A DNA stretch of 64,000 nt from Artemisia argyi (lineage: Eukaryota > Streptophyta > Magnoliopsida > Asterales > Asteraceae), in contig CM060708.1 of NCBI GenBank assembly GCA_030686995.1, positions 107,842,463 through 107,906,462 on the forward strand. The letters run 5' to 3'. Below the pieces are notes generated by a model, which saw only the letters and a list, made by a program, of their open reading frames with translations, was not told the origin of the DNA and did not search any database. The position numbers and the translations under genes were made by a program. Shown here one piece after another: positions 11,019-21,796 of this stretch. The stretch's first letter is position 1, and the number at the start of each line of letters is the position of its first letter.

Positions 11019-13036
11019 ACGATAAAACTTAAATTGCAAATTTAGTCATAAAGCAACAGTGCTATGACATGTGGACATATTAATCCTTAAAGCAATGAAA
11101 TGACTATAATACCCTCAATTGATGTGGCACACTTAACGAGGAAGATAATGAAAGTTAGCTCTCGATGTCTTTTTTGCAAAAAAATGAAACATTAATGGCG
11201 TTTTTACGTGCCTTTATGTCTCGGTGTTGTGCAGTACGTCAATTTACCCGAATAAAAAATAATTTGAAAGTAAAAGAAAGAAGAATAAAAAGTTACTAGT
11301 ACTAGCAAAATATGGAAAGTAGAAAGTCCATAGCATTCAAAATGTCCTGGTCTTTTACACCTGACGTCATACCGTCATGATCATAGACCTCGTTTGTCGT
11401 GTTACCATAACTCTGCATATTTCCTTTTTGAAGTAAAACCTTAAAACAGAACAACACATTTACCCATTGTGTTGTTTCCTTTTCCCCCAAATCTAGATTA
11501 GCAAAAAAATTCAAACCAACTGTGGACAACTAACAAGGTAAACATTCTTTCTTTATATTTTTACAATTATTCAAGTGATACAACATAGTTTAGTACTTTA
11601 GTTACATTGTTTGAACTTTGAACTTGTGGGGTACTAAAATCATGCACCCTAAGATTTCGGCTTATATGAGTTTCATAATAAGCTTATAAGTCCAAAAATA
11701 AGCTTAAACAAACACCCCCTTAGTCTCTTTTAAGGTGTTTGGTATGTGTGGCGTGTTCAATCAAATTGTCAATTTCATTATGTATGCAGCATATACTTGT
11801 TCATGTTAGTTACTGTCAAGTCTAGCTTTTTTGCTCTGATACGCGGTGCGGCCTAACTGGTATTCCCGTGGCCATTTCTTGACTTTTCCATTGTCATTCC
11901 AAAACCGAAACCTTGAAAATGGTTTCATTTCAGTATGCATTTGTGAGTGTTACATTCAAAGGGAAATCTGCTTATATGGGTGTCACAGAACATATCGGTT
12001 AATTTGTTTAGCTCACTTTCGGGTTTGTGCGCTTAATTTTGTTCAGCTTAGATTTTATATGCCCCTTTTTTTTGTTTTTCTTTTTCCATCTTGAAGTTAA
12101 AGGCCAAACAAAAGTTTGAAAATTCGGCTTATGAAAACTATAAGCCAAACCAAATAACCTTGTAAGTCCGCAAAGATCCACCGTTACCGAACTAATCACC
12201 AAAATATTTATTTTTCTTTTCAATGTACCATCCCTCTGACAATGTACTTGTAAACTTGTGCTATAAACTGGATGATGAGTTTATGCGTCATATCCAAGGT
12301 GTAGAGCCCTTGAGTGTGGGGCGGGAGTGGTGATAATGTTGTATACTTGTTGAATCATTTAAACGTTGATTAAGTAACTGGTGTCTTGTATGCATAGTTT
12401 GATTAGGAGATTTGTCATTCAATTACGGTGTGGTTTCAAAGATGCACATCGATCGGACTCGGAAATTGGTAGTCTTCGTAATTGCTGTTTGTGTAGCAAT
12501 AAGCAACTTAATGAGGACCTTTATCATTCAGATAGGGTAGTAGATTGCTCATTGGCTAATTACGTAACTACGTAAGTGTATCATTTGTTTAACAATAAGA
12601 CAGTTAATCAGGATTTGATCAATGTGGTCTTGTGGAGGGCCTTTTGTTCCATAGGATATTTACGGCTAATCTGGCCTCCATATAAATTGCTGAAGTATCG
12701 CACGGGTTGTTCGCAGATTCTGCTTTGTTTTATTTCTGTTTTTCCGAAGGATTCCCGCATAATCTTCCTTGACGAAATTAGTCATATTAAGATTCTCATT
12801 ATTCGTCTTTAGAGGCTACATGGTTTCCTCAATCCCATTTAAACAAACAACATTGATATGATTTTTATGAATTGGATGGCAATTCTTTTTCACAGTTTAA
12901 ATTGTTCTTTTGTTTTATATTTACTACGTACATTGGGTGTATATATGAGTGTATACTTGTCATACTTATGGTGTGGAGAATGTGTCTGTGCATATTGTGT
13001 TGTATTAGACTATTATTTTAACGTTTGGCATTACAG
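11019..13036. other. Intergenic/intronic stretch with a candidate 5' UTR exon and MITE remnants
   Basis: Near 11510-11537 the sequence GTGGACAACTAACAAG is followed by GTAAAC. This matches the exon end and donor found upstream of the other copies of the coiled-coil family, so it may be the 5' UTR exon of the gene at 15267. That would require an intron of about 3.7 kb. Around 11660-11745 and 12100-12170 are remnants rich in GCTTATAAG, of the kind seen in hAT-type MITEs. No protein-coding frame was recognised. Confidence 0.35.
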
Positions 13037-13107
13037 GAGCACAAAGTTCATGGACCACTGCAGCCCCTTTCACGCCAGGGGCACAAAGTTCAGGAAGCTG
13101 AGAACTC
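13037..13107 (+). other. Candidate exon A (unknown protein)
   Basis: A 71-nt segment is bounded by acceptor GGCATTACAG and donor GTATGT. One frame (STKFMDHCSPFHARGTKF...) is open and continues in phase into candidate exon B. It may be a coding exon upstream of the 753-aa gene, a piece of another gene, or a chance open stretch. Confidence 0.25.
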
Positions 13108-13207
13108 GTATGTATCAAAGCTGTAGTTTTCCCCATGTAATTTGATTAGTCACACTCATCTTCAGTTTGTGTATATGAGTTATATATATTTGTTATGTTC
13201 CTTGCAG

Positions 13208-13279
13208 CGAAGGTACAACTTGAAGTAGCAGCTATGCATGAAGTGCCCTTGTACAAATCACCCGACTATATAGATGCAG
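13208..13279 (+). other. Candidate exon B (unknown protein)
   Basis: A 72-nt segment lies between acceptor TTCCTTGCAG and a strong donor GTAAGC. It reads KVQLEVAAMHEVPLYKSPDY, then IDA, and ends in phase 1. Spliced to the acceptor at 15264 it gives IDA-E-MMQPLKGAKRP in frame with the 753-aa gene. Paralogues instead have a stop or no ATG in this position, so the extension is uncertain. Confidence 0.28.
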
Positions 13280-15264
13280 GTAAGCTAAACATATTTACCA
13301 ATGTTGCTTTTCATACACATGTATGGTCAAAGAGTTGAGTGCTTTGACAAATATAATATGAACTTATGTGTTTGTGTGTCATTTAATGAATATGACAGTC
13401 TTACATTAAGGAGTCCTATGTTATAAACTTTTTATGAAATTTTAACACCCTTAACCAAAGTTTAGCAACAACAACATGGAGACTCGGATACAGGCAAATA
13501 ACGTTATTAAACAACAGCAATTTAGTTCTAGAACCATGAGCAGTCGATGATTTATGCATAGAATGGGAAAAAAAAATGGAATATAAAATAGTATCAGAAA
13601 AGAATAGAACTAAGTGAGCTTAGTTGAAGTCGGAAACACCCTGTTGAACCACTGTTTCTTTCACAAGAGTTTGGAGGTGAGAAATGCTGTTTTAGAAACA
13701 TATTTAAGCAAGTCATACTCCTTCTGGACATGGCTGAGATTGCAAAGAAAATGGGTGCTGGAACGGTTTTGCTAAATTTGGGGTTGGGTTGGTGAACGTC
13801 CAAATCTTGTTTCTGAGCTGAAGTTGTAAAAAAACCACATAACTACATAATGATATAAATTTTTTTGGTATAAAATTAATCAGTGATATGATAGATCAGG
13901 TTTCTATCCAAATAACTGACAATACATATAACATATATACATGTGGGGCTAAGTATGTAAAGTCGAGCTTAATGAAAGTATATGATGTTGCAAAAACTTT
14001 ATTTTTAAACTTTTTATGAGGTCTGGCAATTTAGGATTACAAAATCCAAAAACTTCATCATTCCCGTTCTCTTGTAAAGGATTACAAAATTCAAAAACCT
14101 CATCTTCAACGGAATGCATGAATAAAATTAGTTTACAAAGATGGCCTAAAAAGCAAAAAGAATGCAAACGGCTAGTTGTGGGGTGTTTATAAACTAATTT
14201 TATTCATGAGATCATAATTACTTATTAGTAAGCACTAATATAACAAGGAAAACAGAATAAACACACCAAGGTGACGGAATTAACAAGATTGTTAACTCAT
14301 TTTAGAACTAATGGCATCTTTATAAATCACATGGAACATGCTAATTTTCTGAATTGAGAACTTCACAAATTCCCAAAAATATGTGCATACCGACTATCCT
14401 ACATGATACATGGTACATACACAGATAACCACAATATGTCCTTAGATGAAACTTCAACCCGTTTGCTTATCAATGGGTCAATTTCGTTAATATTGAATCT
14501 CAGAAGGGTGAAATCAAAAATGTTAACTAAAAAAGAAATGGGTCCAAAGTCGCCAACATTGTATGTTTAACGCCTGCAGGCACTTCAATAGCATAATTTC
14601 ATAATGTACATTACTGTTTTATGTTTTCATTATAATATTTACACGTGATTACTCATTTATAACAAGACTTTTTCAAGAAGATAAAAGAAAGTAGTTGTAG
14701 ATCGACCCACAATAAAAATTACTCTTGTATAATCACTGTTGTGACCAGTTTCCCGATCCATCCATCCATCTTGCCACCTCTAATTGTTAAATTTTCCATG
14801 TTATTTTGGTAAAATGGCTTTGGCTATGGATGATGAGATACCCCTGATGCTAGCAAACCAACTCCTAACTGGAAAATTAGATTCATAGCAAGAATATATA
14901 ATTCATTACCCGTTTCTTCATAAACGGTTACAAAGAACAAACAAATACATGAAGCTGTGTGATTTATATTACCCATGAAAGGTAATTTAGAGGTTGTCTC
15001 GGATTGCTTATTTGATTGCTTATCCGCTTAATTTTTGTGTTTGGGTAAAACTAGTTGTTTTTTTTATTTATAGTACCTAAACACTCAAAATAAACAGGGT
15101 TGCTATCTGCTTTCTTAGTCTGCTTAAGTTGAAAACAAAACAGCACCTTATTTGTGGGGTGTTTATAAATGAGGTGGGTGTCACTCTTTGAAACAGGGTC
15201 ATTGTAAGCTATATTGTTGTTATGGATGATAATGAATATTGACGAAATTTTTTTGGCTTCACAG
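13280..15264. other. AT-rich non-coding stretch upstream of copy 1
   Basis: No coding frame is credible here. A short internal inverted pattern involving AATAAAATTAGTTTA / TAAACTAATTTTATTCATG lies at about 14120-14210, and a GATTGCTTATTTGATTGC segment near 15005 looks like a hAT-MITE remnant. The stretch ends with the acceptor TTTTGGCTTCACAG at 15264. Confidence 0.4.
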
Positions 15265-15266
15265 AG

Positions 15267-17528
15267 ATGATGCAACCCCTAAAAGGAGCCAAACGCCCGA
15301 GGGACGAAGCCAATAATAAGCCAATGGAATTCATTCCTGCATTAACATTGTCTCAACAGCCTCCGGAATTCATTCCTGGATTAACCTTGTCCAAACACCC
15401 TCCAGAACAACGAAAGGACTTATTCTTAAGGAAAGTCAATGATGTTGTCAGAGCCAAGTCATTGCATCCCACAGACTTTGAAGGTTATACAATCAGAGAG
15501 CGTTTTGCCAAAATGGGCTGGGAAGAATTGCTTAACTTCAATTGTGACAAGATCTATAGACGTGTTGTCATTCAGTGGATGGCATCATTATCAAGAAAGG
15601 GGGATAATTTGACTGGTATAGTTGATGGAAAATCATTTACCATCACACCCAAAAACATTCGAGATCTTCTCAAAGTTGACACACGCACGGATTTGCCTTA
15701 TGTCCGATTTGATGAAACATATTTTCAAGCCACCACTGATGAAAACAAAGAGAGATGGCTTGAAGCGTGCACAACGGTCTTTGGGACACCTGAAAATGTT
15801 AAGAAGACATCTAAAGGGTATGATAAATCGAAGATGAACCCATTGGTGAAAATTTTGTGGGAAATAGGGGTTACAACGTTTCACCCACGTCTTGATGAAG
15901 ACATGAATTACGTTCAGGCTCGCGAGATTTACCTCCTTCACGCGTTATTCACAGGAAATTACTTATATAGCTTTGCACATTTGATGATCAATGACATATG
16001 GGATATGTATGAGCACGAACATAGAAAAACTATTCCCCATGGATATTACATTTCCGAGATACTCTGTCGAATGGGAGCTTTGTCTAAAGATGAATACATC
16101 GACGTGATCAGCCCACAGCACCGCTTAATTTCGAGGAAATCATTCTTTCTTGATCTTGAATTCACAGAATCTCCAACAGAATATATAATTGATGACCGGG
16201 AGACGCATCAACGAATCACTTTCCCGAAGAAAGTCAAACAAGGAGAAACTCCGCATGAGCCTCTATCTCAGATACCCATAGCCAATCAACATATGGACAT
16301 GAGAAACCTCCAACACCTAACTAACAGGCAATCATCTCAATCTGAAAAGCAACTCAATGAATTAGTAACGATGGTTACCAATCTTCAAAAGCAGATGGAA
16401 GGTCGAGCATCAGAGGCAAAATGTCATGAAGAAGAAAGAGAAAAATGGTTAGTTAACATACAAAAGCAGATAGAACTCCAGGCATCTGAGGCAAAGTGCC
16501 GCGAAGAAGAACGTGATAAATCGTTGCTTACCAACTTACATAAGCAGATGGAACTCCAGGCATCAGAGGCGAAACGCCGAGAACAAGAAACAGAAAAACA
16601 GGCTGAAGAAAGAGTAAAGTATATAGTTAGCAACATACATAAGCAGATGGAACGTCAAGAAGAAGAAAGAGATAAACGAGCCCAAGAAAGAGAAGAATGG
16701 ATGGTGAGCAAAATACAAAAGCACATGGATAGCTGGGCAGAAGAAAGGGATAGACGAGCACAAGAAAGAGAGAAATTGTTGGTTACAAACGTACAAAACC
16801 AGATGGAACTCCATGCATCAGAGGCAAATTGCCGCGAACAAGAAAGAGAAAAATCGTTGGTTACAAGCATACAATACCAGATGGAACTCCATGCATCCGA
16901 GGCAAAACGCTACGAAGAAGAAAGACAAAAATCGTTGCTTACCAACTTACAAAAGCATATGGAACTCCAGGCATTTGAGGCAAAAAGCCGGGAAGAAGAA
17001 AGAGAAAAACTGTTGGTTACCAACTTAAAAAAGCAGTTGGAACTCCAGGGATTAGAGGTAAAACAACAAGAAGAAGAAAGAGAAAAACGGGCAGATGAAA
17101 GAGAAAAATATATAGTTAGCAGCATACAGAAGCAAATGGAATGCCAGGAAGAAGAAAGAAAGAAAGAAGCACAAGAAAGAGATGAATGGATGGTGAGTCA
17201 CATACAAAAGCACCTGGAACGTCAAGCTGTGGAGGCAGAACGCCGAGAACAAGAAATAGAAAGACGGGCTGAGATCCGAGCTCATGCCATAATATGGGAC
17301 ATTGAGAGGCAGCGGTACTTTCACGAGCAGGAGCAGAATCAGCTACGCATTGCTTGGAACCAATTTAACAGTGCTAATGGAGTGAATGAGTTTCAGTTCC
17401 CACACATGTCTCGTACTTCATTCCATCCTCCATGTGTTGAGTCCAAATATTATGATCCTGCTCAAGGCAATGAGATCCCAAAGGAATTTCAGTCTATCTA
17501 CAACGACATCTATGGCCCAAGACGTTAA
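15267..17528 (+). CDS. Transposon-protein-like coiled-coil protein, copy 1 (753 aa)
   Basis: A 753-residue open frame with no interruptions. Residues about 35-320 form a domain shared by all copies here: FEGYTIRERFAKMGWEELL, CDKIYRRVVIQWMASL, LTGIVDGKSFTITP, IRDLLKVDTRTDLPYVRF, YLLHALFTGNYLYSFAHLMI, HGYYISEIL. Its pattern resembles the 'putative plant transposon protein' domain found in many TE-rich plant genomes. No catalytic triad, zinc finger or membrane segment is visible. Residues about 370-665 are 11 tandem coiled-coil units of 26 or 33 residues rich in Glu, Lys, Arg and Gln. A conserved C-terminal cap follows (HAIIWDIERQ...TSFHPP...KEFQSIYNDIYGPRR). The start is the first ATG of ATGATG, 2 nt after acceptor CACAG, as in the paralogues. 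The N-terminus carries a duplicated FIPxLTLS segment. Function unknown; intact coding favours an expressed gene. Confidence 0.8.
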   Translation: MMQPLKGAKRPRDEANNKPMEFIPALTLSQQPPEFIPGLTLSKHPPEQRKDLFLRKVNDVVRAKSLHPTDFEGYTIRERFAKMGWEELLNFNCDKIYRRVVIQWMASLSRKGDNLTGIVDGKSFTITPKNIRDLLKVDTRTDLPYVRFDETYFQATTDENKERWLEACTTVFGTPENVKKTSKGYDKSKMNPLVKILWEIGVTTFHPRLDEDMNYVQAREIYLLHALFTGNYLYSFAHLMINDIWDMYEHEHRKTIPHGYYISEILCRMGALSKDEYIDVISPQHRLISRKSFFLDLEFTESPTEYIIDDRETHQRITFPKKVKQGETPHEPLSQIPIANQHMDMRNLQHLTNRQSSQSEKQLNELVTMVTNLQKQMEGRASEAKCHEEEREKWLVNIQKQIELQASEAKCREEERDKSLLTNLHKQMELQASEAKRREQETEKQAEERVKYIVSNIHKQMERQEEERDKRAQEREEWMVSKIQKHMDSWAEERDRRAQEREKLLVTNVQNQMELHASEANCREQEREKSLVTSIQYQMELHASEAKRYEEERQKSLLTNLQKHMELQAFEAKSREEEREKLLVTNLKKQLELQGLEVKQQEEEREKRADEREKYIVSSIQKQMECQEEERKKEAQERDEWMVSHIQKHLERQAVEAERREQEIERRAEIRAHAIIWDIERQRYFHEQEQNQLRIAWNQFNSANGVNEFQFPHMSRTSFHPPCVESKYYDPAQGNEIPKEFQSIYNDIYGPRR

Positions 17529-18117
17529 GAGATCACTGGTATATATAACCTATTTTACCTAGACTAGTTATGCCGATATGATCCCCTGGTAAAAGAAGCT
17601 TATTATGTTTTGTAGTTTACAATGCCATGTAAAAGGAGCTAATTATAACTAAACTATAGATGATGCCATGTATAATTTAATATAACCATTGGTAATTCTA
17701 CTAACGTGGCCTCCAAATTGCACAAGGAGGAAGTTTTGCTTGCATGTTACATACTTTTTTGAAGTGAATTGCGTGTTTGAGGTGAAGAAAGCTTTGACGT
17801 GTAACTAGTTTCAGAGTTTCGGACTTATGTTCATACATCTTTGAAGAAGATACAGTACAAGTGAAATTTTGGTATTACCACATAGACCATCCATGTAATT
17901 TTAATTTACACTTGAATAATGTTTGGAAAAACTATGCTTTTTCTATAAAACGATGACCAAAAATCTTTGAATTTTACTATAGGAAAATCGGTTTTCTTGA
18001 CTTTTAGGGTATTGGCAACCGAAGAATCCTCCCAGCGTCTTGGGAGGAGGACGCCGGTGAACACCGCCGCCAACCACCAAGACTCTAGAATCATGGGTTT
18101 TGGAAGCAAGGTACCTG
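17529..18117. other. 3' flank of copy 1 and a foreign GC-richer joint
   Basis: The first part is a 3' UTR-like flank containing CATGTAAAAGGAGCT, which is also seen after the other copies (CATGTATAAGGAGCTTAT and similar). From about 18005 to 18110 base composition changes to GC-rich sequence with no counterpart in the intact paralogues. It then joins the broken copy in mid-domain at about 18118 right after CCTGCAG. No gene is recognised. Confidence 0.4.
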
Positions 18118-19831
18118 CAGTCATTCGTGATCTTCTCAAAGTTGACACTTGCACAGATTTGCCATATGCTCATTATGACATAAATAATTTTCAACCCAAC
18201 ACGGAAGAAAACAAAATAAGATGGCTTGAAGCCTGCAAAACTGTGTTTGGAACACTAGAAGATGCCAAACCGTATTATAAAGGACGGTATAGTAGTCATA
18301 AAATGACCCCGCTTGTCAAAATTTTGTCAAGAATATGCACCTCAACATTTCTCCAAGGTGTTCTAGAGAGGGAATATGTCCGTGCCCAGGAGATCTGGCT
18401 TCTACATTCGTTACTCACAGGAGAATACTTGTATAGCTTTGCACATATAATGATCGATAACATCTGGGATATGTATGAGAAAGAACATAGAAAAATTATT
18501 CCATATGGAAACTACATATCAGAGATACTCGATCGATTAGGAGCTGTGTCTAAAGATGAATATGTTGTGGTGGTAACCCCGCAGAACCGCTTAATATCGA
18601 GGGGATCAGTCCTTGATCTCAGATTTTCAGAATCTCCAACGGAATACATAATTGATGATCAGACGAAGCAGCAACGAATCACGTTCCCAAAGATAGTCAC
18701 AGAAGGTGAAGCTCCAGTTGAGCCTCCAGGTATCCCACAACCACCATCCAATCCACTCGTGAACATGACCAATATCGAAAACCTGATTAACAAGCAATCT
18801 TCTCTATTTCTAAAATAACAATGGTTACCAGCATACAAAAACAGATGGAACTCCAAGCATTAGAGGCAAAACATCGAGAACAGGAAATAAGAAAACATGC
18901 AGAAGAAATGGTTAACAACATACAAAAGCAGATGGAAGGTCAAGCTTTAGAAGCAAAACGTCAAGAACAAGAAATAGAAAGATGAGCAGAAGTCCGAGCT
19001 CATGCTATAATCTGTGAAATCGGAAGGCAACGGTCCATTCATGAGCAGGAGCAGCTTCAGCTACGTGTCTCTTTGAACCAAGGCAACAGTGTGCATGGAG
19101 TTAGAGGTAGCCAAGCGAACCGGTTCCGGAACCGGAACCGGATAATTATCCGAAACTGAATCCGGTCAACACCGGTTCTGGCAAGATCCGGTCCGGTTCC
19201 CATAATATCCGGCGGATCGTGTCCGGTTCTAGGTTTTTGCTACTCGAACCGGTTCGGAACCGGATAATTCATCACCGGTTCGCGATCCGGTTCCTAGGAA
19301 CCGGATCCAACAGTTCATTTTTATTCTGCATATTCATCACAGTAGCAGCTTTCCAACGGCAATATAGCCGTTTTTCTGGGTTTTTGACCATTTTCCAACG
19401 GATTTGTCCCCCCTTTTATCCCATTTTAACCTCCTAAACATTCCTATAAATACCATTGATGATTTTAGTTGAATCATAACAATCGGGAAGCCCACTGTGA
19501 AGAAAAGAGCACCGGATCTTTGGAACCGGTCCGACCGGATATTGGGACCGAACCGGATTGGAACCGATCCGGAACCGGGTAGACCGGTCCCTGTTTTTAG
19601 ACCCCGGATCCGAAAGGAACCGGATCGGATTGGAACCGGATCCGGTTCTTTGACTTTGACTGCTGAACCGGTCCGGATTGGAACCGGATAACATCTCAGA
19701 TTCCGCAAATGTCTCATACTTCCTCCCATCTTCCAGGTGTTGTGTCCAAATATTATGATCCGACCAGAGGTGATGAGATCCCAAAGGAGTTTCAGTCTCT
19801 CTACGGCGACATCTTTGGCCCAAGACGTTAG
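18118..19831 (+). pseudogene. Broken copy of the coiled-coil family (5'-truncated, insertion-split)
   Basis: Homology to the intact copies starts abruptly at IRDLLKVDTCTDLPY, so the first 110 or so residues are missing. The frame stays open through LLTGEYLYSFAHIMIDNIWD and ITFPKIVTEGEAP up to a stop at 18816. A frameshifted coiled-coil stretch follows (IQKQMELQALEAKHREQE), with only about two repeat units and an in-frame TGA near 18984. At 19102 a CCGGTTC-rich insertion interrupts the C-terminal cap, which resumes at about 19694 as QIPQMSHTS and ends PKEFQSLYGDIFGPRR with TAG at 19829-19831. It is a relic, but the cap and 3' flank are well preserved, so the duplication included the 3' flank. 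Confidence 0.8.
19102..19693. mobile_element. CCGGTTC-rich insertion, probably a truncated hAT-type non-autonomous element
   Basis: This roughly 590-bp block is absent from the paralogues. Both ends are filled with short inverted and direct variants of GGAACCGG and GATCCGG, while the middle (about 19310-19490) is ordinary AT-rich sequence with a TATA-like CTATAAATACC near 19443. The left end TAGAGGTAGCCAAGCGAACC resembles hAT termini of the TAGAGGTGGCAA type. The right end lacks the expected complement and no 8-bp target duplication is apparent, so it looks truncated. Dense subterminal repeats are typical transposase-binding regions of hAT elements. Confidence 0.5.
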
Positions 19832-19977
19832 CAGCCCGGAGGTATTACCCATTCCCCATATATAGTCCATAGACTGATAATGTTGGTAAGATTACATGTA
19901 CTTTGTTTGGGTGCTGATGATGGCATGTACAAGGAGCTTACTGTACGTATTTTGTTTTAAGGCGATGATGCTATGTG

Positions 19978-20774
19978 CATTGACGGAGCCACATTGACCC
20001 TTGGGTAGGCCAAGGCCAACCCCAACTTTTCTATAGCTATTATTAGTTTATATATTTTGCAATGTATTTTGTAGAGAAAATATGCATTGGCCCACCCAAA
20101 AAAAAATATGCTCAGCCCATGAAGGCAATCAAATTATCAAAAAGTTTAAAAAATTTGGTTTTAGAAAACTGAGAATCTATATCGTCATTCATCAAAGTCA
20201 AATACTCATTCTATATTGATAAATTGGTAAAGTTATAAAATCAAACCATTGACTACACTTAACACTAACAGTTACCACTTTAACTTTATGAACCACAATT
20301 CTAGATCCAAATCCAATCATCCACCATTGAAGACAGAAGACTTTAAATCCTTAATTTCATATAGTATCTTCAAATCATCAGGTATGTTACTCATTAGACA
20401 TTAGTTTGACCTTTCTTCATTAATAATAATGTTTTGCTTGTTCTAAATATGTATATTTGGTTAGGGTTTACTGGTTTAGCATTTTAATGGTTAACTATTT
20501 AGCCATGAAAATTGTGAAGAGCAAATTACGTAATAAAATGGGTGATGAGTTTCTTTCAGATAATTTAGTACTTTATATTGAAAAGGAAATTGCAGATACC
20601 TTTAGTTTAGATAGTGTTCTAGATGATTTTAATGATGTTGGAAAGCGTCGTGCACGCTTGAAATGAAAAACTCTTATTGTAAGACTCTTTAATATAGTTT
20701 TTTTTTGTTGGTATCTTTTTTCCAAATTTTTGTGTTTTGGCCTACCCGGCTAAACAATCCTGGCTTCGTCACTG
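19978..20774 (+). mobile_element. hAT element, internally deleted
   Basis: Terminal inverted repeats are visible: left CATTGACGGAGCCACATTG and, read inward from the right, CAGTGACGAAGCCAGGATTG, each followed within 20 bp by GGGTAGGCCAA. These match the familiar CAGTGGCGGAGCCA hAT termini. Near-identical 8-bp flanks (GCTATGTG / CCTATGTG, the right one 3 bp beyond the border given) look like the target duplication. The element sits in the 3' flank of the broken family copy. Confidence 0.75.
20457..20666 (+). pseudogene. hAT (zinc-finger MYM-type) transposase, C-terminal fragment
   Basis: The frame ends MKIVKSKLRNKMGDEFLSDN, then VLYIEKEIADTFSLDSVLDDF...RRARLK and stop. This is the pattern of the C-terminal tail of plant hAT transposases annotated as zinc finger MYM-type protein 1-like. 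Only about 50 residues of a roughly 800-residue protein remain; the zinc finger, the catalytic region and most of the dimerisation domain are gone. It lies inside a hAT element bounded by inverted repeats, so it is the residue of that element's own transposase. Confidence 0.65.
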
Positions 20775-20777
20775 GTG

Positions 20778-21475
20778 CCTATGTGTTTGGTAGTACTAGG
20801 AACTATGGTTTAGATATTATTAAGCATTTGAATTCTTATGAATGTCTCTTTGCTAACTGAAATTCAAATGCGGTTATGAGACTACCGATAGAAGTAGCGC
20901 GATAGAAATAATAAAAGAAAAAATCGATACGAAGCAACACATTTCTGTTTATCCGCCAACATCATTTAAAAGATTGAATTTGCACTTGATGAAAGTGGCT
21001 CATTTATGAACAGACTCAACTTTCGTTCGCAACTCATGACAAGCCTTACGTCACGATACGATTACATAAAGTTAGACTCATTCAATTTCTCGGTGCCGAA
21101 CAAAGCACGGAAAGGATGGTGAGCAACGGTTTGATAATTGAGAATTTGAGAGACATCTACAAAATAAGCAAAAGATAAATTTAGCATCTTCAGTATAATG
21201 AAACACTTCTATAAATTAATTACCTAAGTTTTAATGTTAACTTTTAAGCTTATTTTGAAACTTGAGGTAATTAGTTTATAAAATTGTTTTGTACCAAACA
21301 TACTAAATTAAGTTTGCTAATTTTGTAGATGTCTCTGAGTAATCAAACCGTAATCCATATTCCTTTCCGTAATCCATAAGTGTATGTTTGGCGCGGAGAA
21401 ATGTGAAGTTTTTTGGGGCGGTGAGCGATGAGCATTGTGATTTTTAGTGATCGTTTGGCAAAATAGTGATGAGTA
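20778..21475. other. Non-coding stretch, MITE-like remnants
   Basis: No credible coding frame. The part from about 21365 (TGTTTGGCGCGGAGAAATG...AGTGATCGTTTGGC) resembles a hAT-type MITE that was itself hit by the element at 21485. Confidence 0.3.
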
Positions 21476-21484
21476 CTTTGATTT

Positions 21485-21796
21485 GGGAAAATTGTCCAGA
21501 AATGCATCAAACTTGTCACCTTTTGCTTTTGTATACCATGAACCTTTTTTTTTCCTATTGTAACTACAAACTTTCTTAATCTTACTATTGTATCCTAAAA
21601 TTGCCTATTAGCTTATGTGGAAGGTGATTAAGTGAAGGTGATTAGGGACACTAATACATGCCACGTCAGCTAATAGGCAATTTTAGGATACAATAGTAAA
21701 ATTAAGAAAGTTTGTAGTTACAATAGGATAAAAAAAAGTTCATGGTATACAAAAGCAAAAGGTGACAAGTTAGATGCATTTCTGGACAATTTTCCC
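21485..21796. mobile_element. MULE-type MITE with about 125-bp terminal inverted repeats
   Basis: Arms of about 125 bp start GGGAAAATTGTCCAGAAATG on the left and appear as the reverse complement ending at 21796. The loop is only about 60 bp. Nine-base flanks CTTTGATTT (21476-21484) and TTTTGATTT (21797-21805) fit a 9-bp Mutator-type target duplication with one change. It has no coding capacity. Confidence 0.8.

Noticed and set aside
16424..17324. Ser/Phe/Leu-rich - strand frames opposite the coiled coil of copy 1, and + strand frames opposite copy 3 (47636-48346)
   Set aside because: They are the antisense shadow of Glu/Lys/Arg-rich repeats and have the same period.
19337..19870. - strand 177- and 129-residue frames rich in Arg/Gly/Ser/Pro
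   Set aside because: They arise from CCGGTTC-type repeats of the insertion and cross its border into the family relic.
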